Below are positions 4,541-5,005 of a stretch of DNA of 5,005 bases, in pieces. The translations under genes and the position numbers were made by a program. The stretch's first letter is position 1; each line of letters starts with the position of its first letter. The DNA comes from JBGLNJ01 sp964353405 (GTDB lineage Bacteria > Chloroflexota > Anaerolineae > Fen-1058). The notes under the pieces were generated by a model. That model saw only the letters and a list, made by a program, of their open reading frames with translations, ran no database searches and was not told the origin of the DNA. The DNA lies in NCBI GenBank assembly GCA_964353405.1, contig CAYGWJ010000312.1, positions 1 to 5,005 of the forward strand, given 5' to 3'.

Positions 4541-5005
4541 CTATCTCCGCTCGTAGATGTGCACGACGCAAGTGGAGCCGGTCGCGCCGACGTTATGCGT
4601 GAGCGCCAAGGGGATGTCGCCCTTGATCTGACGCTCGCCGGCTTGACCGCGCATCTGCTTCCAAATCTCGACCGCCTGCGCCACGCCCGATGCGCCCACG
4701 GGATGGCCCTTCGATTTTAGCCCGCCCGATGTGTTGACCGGCCTTGCGCCCTCGCGCGCGGTCACACCATCTTCAGCCATCCTGAAGCCTTCGCCTGGTT
4801 TGAAAAAACCCAGGTCTTCGGTGGCGATGACTTCGGCGACGGTGAAACAGTCGTGGACTTCGGCAATGCGAATGTCGGATGCTTTGACGCCTGCCATCTC
4901 ATAGGCCCGCTGCGAAGCGATCTGCGCCGCGCGAATCGCCGTGAGGTCGTCACGATCGTGCAGCGCCACGTCGGATGCCTGCCCCGAGCCGACAAGGTAG
5001 AGCGG
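4541..5005 (-). CDS. Thiolase / SCP-x-like acyl-CoA acyltransferase or aldolase, partial (N-terminus beyond right edge)
   Basis: The frame is open from the right edge to a TAG-type stop at 4541, giving the last 154 residues. An in-frame GTG at 4967-4969 is internal and not a start. Motifs of the C-terminal thiolase half (counting from the edge) are AEVHDCFTVAEVIATEDLG (48-66, with the H-D-C-F signature of SCP-x/thiolase-like proteins), VNTSGGLKSKGHPVGASG (90-107, with His101 the conserved catalytic histidine) and LTHNVGATGS (135-144). Classical thiolases carry a second catalytic Cys in CxGxG at this last site; here His137 occupies it, as in SCP-x-type and archaeal-type thiolases. The family makes or breaks C-C bonds in 3-oxoacyl-CoA or, in the Ltp2 branch, in 3-hydroxyacyl-CoA by retro-aldol cleavage. 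The neighbouring DUF35 gene supports the complex-forming branch. The N-terminal Cys site is not visible, so reaction type is open. Confidence 0.92.
   Translation of the reverse strand, partial: PLYLVGSGQASDVALHDRDDLTAIRAAQIASQRAYEMAGVKASDIRIAEVHDCFTVAEVIATEDLGFFKPGEGFRMAEDGVTAREGARPVNTSGGLKSKGHPVGASGVAQAVEIWKQMRGQAGERQIKGDIPLALTHNVGATGSTCVVHIYERR

Noticed and set aside
4541..4969. Complete small thiolase-like gene starting at the GTG at 4967-4969
   Set aside because: The same frame continues without a stop to the window edge with thiolase-like sequence (PLYLVGSGQ), and the family needs about 380-400 residues, so this is only the C-terminal part.

Overview
The window carries part of a bacterial catabolic cluster, with every supportable gene on the minus strand (read right to left). 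The organism is probably a member of Chloroflexota (Anaerolineae-like), perhaps known only from a metagenome. This rests on the Pro/Ala/Thr/Lys-rich linker after the lipoprotein cysteine, the overall gene mix and the heptamer repeats between genes. It is an inference from style, not a proven placement.

In transcription order the layout is: (1) the C-terminal part of a thiolase / SCP-x-like acyl-CoA enzyme, cut by the right edge (4541-5005); (2) a DUF35 zinc-ribbon/OB-fold protein (4097-4516); (3) an AMP-forming acyl-CoA synthetase (2502-4049); (4) a canonical MaoC-type enoyl-CoA hydratase (2056-2454); (5) a second, shorter MaoC-like hotdog protein that has lost the hydratase motif (1691-2059); (6) an alpha/beta hydrolase (886-1686); (7) after a 205-nt spacer, a branched-chain-amino-acid-type ABC transporter substrate-binding lipoprotein cut by the left edge (1-680). 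Gaps between genes 1-6 run from a 4-nt overlap to 47 nt, so they are probably one operon. Gene 7 has its own long leader and may be transcribed separately.

The genes fit together as uptake and CoA-dependent breakdown of an organic acid. The lipoprotein would capture a substrate outside the cell, the synthetase would activate a carboxylate to its CoA thioester, the MaoC pair would hydrate an enoyl-CoA, and the thiolase-like protein with its DUF35 partner would cleave or form a C-C bond. The alpha/beta hydrolase would act on an ester, lactone or thioester intermediate. Thiolase-like protein + DUF35 + a catalytic/non-catalytic MaoC pair recalls the actinobacterial steroid side-chain system (ChsH1-ChsH2 hydratase with Ltp2 aldolase). 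The actual substrate cannot be read from the sequence.

The most unusual non-coding feature is a family of 7-bp tandem repeats (consensus NCCACTR on the plus strand) at two places, 805-895 and 2494-2525. Each lies exactly at the 3' end of a gene and supplies that gene's last codons and stop codon. In both places the direct units meet oppositely oriented sequence, giving inverted repeats. No stretch longer than 300 nt is without a gene; the largest gap is 681-885.
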